From contig NW_017803998.1 of assembly GCF_001625305.1 (NCBI RefSeq), positions 951,467 to 1,015,466 on the forward strand: a stretch of 64,000 bases of DNA, in the 5' to 3' direction. Positions 53,301-59,300 of this stretch are shown here, piece after piece. Position numbers and translations under genes: made by a program. Source of the stretch: Branchiostoma belcheri. Lineage: Eukaryota; Chordata; Leptocardii; Amphioxiformes; Branchiostomatidae. The notes under the pieces were generated by a model. The model was not told where the DNA came from, did no database searches, and saw nothing but the letters and a program-made list of their open reading frames with translations. Position 1 is the stretch's first letter, and each line of letters begins with the position of its first letter.

Positions 53301-56274
53301 TTTTCATTACTAATATCAGCTTGTATTACTAATATTATCTTGTATTTCTTATACATGTACTTACTACTATGAGCTTGTAAAAAATGTAATGCACAACATT
53401 TATAAGACTAGTTAGAATTGAAACAGTTATATTACATATGCTATTACAACTGTTACTGGCACTAGAAGATGATAATAAAGATTACAAGTACATTATAAGA
53501 GTTATTATAAGAGTCTGGTCCATAATAAAATTGCATTCTTTCTGCAAGGAGATCTGATGTAAGAAAAAGTCAATACAGAAATGCATCTAGATTTTCCAAC
53601 TAGTCAATACATGCTGCAAGGTCAGCTTCTAATGACATAGTCCAATTTTGGGGCCCAGGAATCATCTGTTGTGCAATCAGACCTGTCTATGGAGACCATT
53701 CAATGGACTTGGAGATTATGGTCACAGTAGACAGGATTCTTGAATTCCTGTGTTAGGCCACATCAATTTGATATGTTGGTTCTCAGACTTTTTTCAGAAA
53801 AATATGAAGGGACAGGGCAAAGAAATAAAAAAGAAAAAAAACAGGCCTAGGCGTCTCCAGGTAGAAACAAATGTTACAAAAGGATTCATGAAGTCAACAT
53901 ACCAGATTGGCTTATAATTCAAATGATAAAGTTTGAAAATTTAACCAAACCACTGCATTGTTAGATGGAAAAACGGTAACAACAACTTAAAGGAAGACAA
54001 GGACTTGCTACAAGTGTTGGAGCCAATATGAGCATTTTGGCGTTGATTCCAAACCTGAAAACTTTTTTTTCCAACTAAAAAAAATGATGCTGGAGAATCC
54101 GAGAACAAACTTAGTTTAAATTAGTATGGTCTCAATGGGAAAAATAATCTAACCAACCAGCAAGAAGTGACTACAGTGGCCAGGTGGTCCTTATTCAAAG
54201 GTGGTAAGTATGACAGGCTTGATCATGCATTTTAAAAACTTGAACCAGCAAAAATCAATTTTTGCTCTCTCCCTAGTGCTGAAAGTCAAGGTGTTGTTAG
54301 GATTTCAAATGAAGTTTCACTGGTAAAAGTTTTTGCATGAAAACAAGACAGGCAGAGTGTATTTCAGATGAAGTTCTTTATCTCTCTTTATAATATGTCA
54401 ATAACCAGAAAATATGTAATGTGGTTTTTAGATTTATTTTGAAGATAGGTCATCTTAATTGATTTGTTTTGATCTGTACACCAGCTTCATATGTACTTCT
54501 TTGTTCCTCTTTTTTGTTTTTTATTTTATTTTCATCTAAAATCTGTGTTTAGAGGTGAGGGCCTCAATAAGTTTAATTTTTTTACCAATCCTCCAAAAAT
54601 AACTGTGCATTCAATAAAATAAAATAAATAACATAAAATGTACATATAGATCCTTACACATGCAGGAAAATCCCCCAAAATAAATGACTTTGTAAAATAC
54701 TTGTCAAGTATATATCACTTTTTAGCTAGGACTCATTATAACTATAAAAGAAAACAACACTGACTTATTACAGATGTGCAGTAGTACTCCTGGGTCTAAT
54801 TGTAATCACTACCCAGACATACCTCATTAAATGCCATCGTTCATCCTAACTCTCAAGAGACAAAACTAATTTGTGTCAAAAACAAAATAATTCAATTTTC
54901 CCCCTGCGACAGGAAGTAAAATTTTACACAGGGTCTGGCATCATTGAATCTGTCTTGTGTTATGTTAAACAGATAGGCTTTGTGAACCCATTTTTCTTGA
55001 TTGGTTAAGGCCACACCAATTTAATTTCTTGGTTAACGGATTCGCCCCCTTCATTTTTTTCTGATTTGCAAATAAAAATAAAAATTCAGAATCAACTGCA
55101 AAATGCTCATATTTTGCTATGAACAGTTGAAAACAGTCCTTTTCTTCCTGGTTGTTACAGTTATTCCATCTTTCAATGCAGTGGTATCATCAAAAGTTCA
55201 AAATTCATTTTGAACCAGCCTGGTGTGTTGACCTCATGGCTCCAATAGCACCATTTTGGGCCATAATAGGATGCCTAGGCCTGTTTTTATTTTTATTGTT
55301 TGTTCGCCCGCCCGCTCTATTATTTTTCTAGAAAAATCTGTTAACCAAGAAATTAAATTGGTGTGGCCTAAAGGGGCTGATGATGCAAATGAAGGCATAG
55401 CACATATGGGACACCATTTGCGACACCAACCATCAAATTACAGCAAACGTAGGTCCTTCATAAGGCTTCCTACTTTTTCTAGCCAAATGCATGTTATGCT
55501 TTAAGATGTGTCACTACGAATATAACAAGAAATCTCATAAGATCTCATATCTTATTATAAGGCTACACCAATTTAATTTCTTGGTTTACGGATTTTTCTA
55601 GAAAAATAATGGAGCGGGCGGGCGAAAAAAAACTGTTTTCAACTGTTCAGGGCAAAATATGTGCATTTTGCAGTTGATTCTAATTTTTTTTTTTTGCAAG
55701 TCAGAAAAAAATGAAGCGGGCGAATCTGTTAACCAAGAAATTAAATTGGTGTGGCCTAATAAATAGTTTTGATGCAAAAACCCTCCTAAAAGTTTCTGCA
55801 TTCACAGTAGCCAAACATCAGAACTAGCAACAATGTCTGAGACCCTAGACACCAACAGCACTGAAACCTTGTACATCGTCCCATAATTAACAATGCCCAG
55901 TATTTATTGCCTATGTGGACAGGACTATTCAATGTGGTCAATGAAACACATTAGAACATTGGCCCATCAATCAAGGTCCTAAGTAATTGAGTTCAATCTT
56001 GTAACTGCACCAGTCCCTCAATCAAGGGCAGAATGGAACAAGGCAATCAGAGATGGCTGACTTCTCCGTCTTTACTCATAGTTAACTCTTACTTTAAGAC
56101 CCTACCCATTTTACAGACAGGAAAAGGAGGTTGGGGAATGCATTGCAATGCTGCATTGTGTAGGTTGGGAATGTGGAAACACACATAATCTTACAAACAA
56201 ACAAACAAACAAACACACACACACACACAAGGGCACATACACACAGATATGCAAGTAATTATAACACACACTCT

Positions 56275-56325
<51 letters not shown>

Positions 56326-59300
56326 ACATGCATGCATTTGTGTACTATGCACACATATAGAGAGATTCCTACCTACTGTAGTATAAGTTAGAGGGGGGCA
56401 GAAAGTGATAGAGAGAGGAGAGAAACACATATACACTAAGACAGACAAACAAACAAACAGACAGACAAGCCTTAACTTTCTTTAGGTGTTAACGTCAGTA
56501 GTGATTGCATCAGCATGCACTGCAATTCAGACACACTAAGATATACTCTTACCAAGGGTGAACAGAGGGAGACGATTCATATAGCTGATAGCAAAAGAAT
56601 CCTGACAAGTCATAATTTACGAAAAAAGATCAAAGGCGAGAGAGATTGTACGCAAGCTTTGTTAGACCCCTGAGACAGGCAAGGGTCAGGTCTTGTTTGT
56701 TTTATGATGCTGTGGTATGTTACAAAAAAGTACAAACCCATGAAAGTAGGCACTTTGTAAAGAACATGTGTGGGAGGGTGTGTGTGGGAGGGGGGTGAGA
56801 AAAATCGATCAGGAAGAGTTATGGGTTTTGCGAAGAAACTTTAAGTGACCGTACTATCTTAGGCCACATAAATTTATTTTCTTGTTCCTCAGAGATTTCC
56901 AGCAAGAATGCAGCGAGATGTCAAGATAAAACCACTGGGAAGAAAACATGCATCTGATGATATCCATTATTACCAAAAACTGCATATTCCAGTGTATAAA
57001 CTCCCCCTCAAATTTTCTTGTTCAGCATATTTTTTAAACACAGTATAAACAAGATAAATTTGGAGTGGCCTAAAGATATGGAATGGAAGAGTGTGTGGAA
57101 GGGAAGCGAGTTTAGATCAGACTAGAACGAATGTGCATCTGATTATAATCACTCCCTGAAACTGTACAGACTTTCCTTCAGGTTCTGATTCCATGTTGAT
57201 ATTCCTATTTGATCAGTAAGTTTTCTTTTCTTCTTAGGCCACACCGACTTAATTTTATGGATGACATCCTCTGAAGACCCCCAAACTAGTGCGCGTGGGC
57301 AAATATAAAAAAAATTTCCGGCCAAAAATGAAAATGCTACTAAACCACAGGAATACAAAGCTGGTATTGTGAACTTGCATCAGTACATAGCGACGTAAAC
57401 GACAAGCCGGCACATGCTGGCTTTTTGCGGAATTTATGAACCTATGTAGTGAGTTCCTGAGTCGTGGAGCTCCGGTAGCCTGAGTGCCATCCTCCAGAGT
57501 TTCCACCTCCGCATTGTCGCTAACTACTATTTATATCATACCCGGGCCGCGATAACGTTCGATAACGGGTTCCGGACCGGGCCGTACTTTACGGTATGGC
57601 CCGGTCCGGAACCCGTTATCGAACGCTTCCCTGGCTTCCATAAAACGATTCGAACGCGTTTCGCCCTAACCTCGTGTGCCCCTTTCGAAAATTCGAATAC
57701 AGAATCCGGACGTTAGAATTGATGTTGTTGCAGTTTAGGGTTCAGTGGCACCAACTTTTGGCTCATCTTGCATTGAAAGGCGTGTTTTCTTGGGTGGGTA
57801 TGACAAAAATAAAATACAACACGGTGTATTCCGCATCGCCCTCAGTCCCGGCCATCCCGCGAGTCGGATCACCCTGCGGCCGTCGGGCGATCCGACCCGC
57901 GGTCGGGCCGATACCTCGGGCGATACGGAATACCCCGTGTTGTATTCTATATGGACTACCCAGGCCTAGAGCCAGGTCAGAGCCTCAGAGGACGTGATCT
58001 TTTTTTCTTTTTTGAGAATAAGCAAATGTGTGCATGGACGTCATCCATAAAATTAGGTCTGTGTGGCCTTACCTCCATGAAAATGGTGTATTGTTTTGGT
58101 GTGTGTATTTCTGCAGGGCCCTTAGGTCAGGTTGTAATGGATATGGTTGGGCTCAGTCTGTCCCAGAGGGAGATCTAGTAGCACTCCCTGTTTTCACAGG
58201 TGTTTTTCATTACATAACCTCCTTGACAGCTGGTGTTTTCCTTGCACAATAAAGAAAGACTTGTGAAAACCATGATGAATGAGAAGAGGACTCACCATCA
58301 CACAAGATCTAGATATTTTGTGGAGGTCTGAAGTCTCCAAAATCCCGAATCCTTTTTTATAGAGAGAGCCTAGAAAATATATTGGTATGGCCTAAAGAAA
58401 ATGTGTGGGAGGATGTGTAGGAGGAGAGCCAGTTAAGATGAGACCAAGATGCAGATTTATGGTTTTGCTTCGAAAAATTGCTAAGGCTGTGCGAATTTTA
58501 TTAGCTGTTTGTGGACCTAAATCTAAATCTGCTTACACGAGAAGTCATGGCATTGAATGGTAGAGTGGCTGGGCTAGTGGATACGAGACTAAGAGCATTC
58601 CTGGCTAGACCTTGTGTTCTTGGGAAGAGTACTTTACAAGAATTTCCACACTCCAACCAGGTATAAGATAGGTACCTGACTCCTGTTGGTGAGGTAAAAG
58701 GCCATGGAAGAAGAGACTTTTTGTCCTATTGTTTCAATTCCATTTTAAATCATGGAAACAACCAATCGAATTGGCATGCCCCAATGAGAGAGTTATGATT
58801 ATTTTATGCTGGCTGGTTTCAAAGTAACATCTTTTTCTCCCATTTTTTACAAATCTGGTGCAGTTACATTGCAGTAAAATAGGTCAATCACACCCATTAA
58901 CAACTTCAACATACATCAAAGGTCTTGAAATCCTACTAATAATAGATGCTCTTCAAGAGGCCAATAGAGCAAAAATGTTGAAATGTACAGGACACTAACT
59001 TTGCAGGGGAAAAATATAGCTTCAATCAAAAGGTTAAAACAACAGAAATCCCTGTTGAAATATTCTCTATCATATTCAGACAATAGTGGAGGTCAGTTTT
59101 AATAACACCAGGATTTCAGCACCAAGGAGAGAGACTATTGATCGTTAATGCAAGTTTATTATGATCGTAGCCAAGGAAAACACGTACTGAATTAAAATGA
59201 AAACCTTTAAAAATTCCAATAAAATATGGAACAGTGTGTAAAAGAAGTCATTGTAAAAACAGACAGCATAAAAAGCAGGCTTCATTAGCTATCTGTCAAT

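Noticed and set aside
56111..56448. Cys/Val-rich and Thr/His-rich open frames
   Set aside because: They are translations of CA and ACAA repeats.
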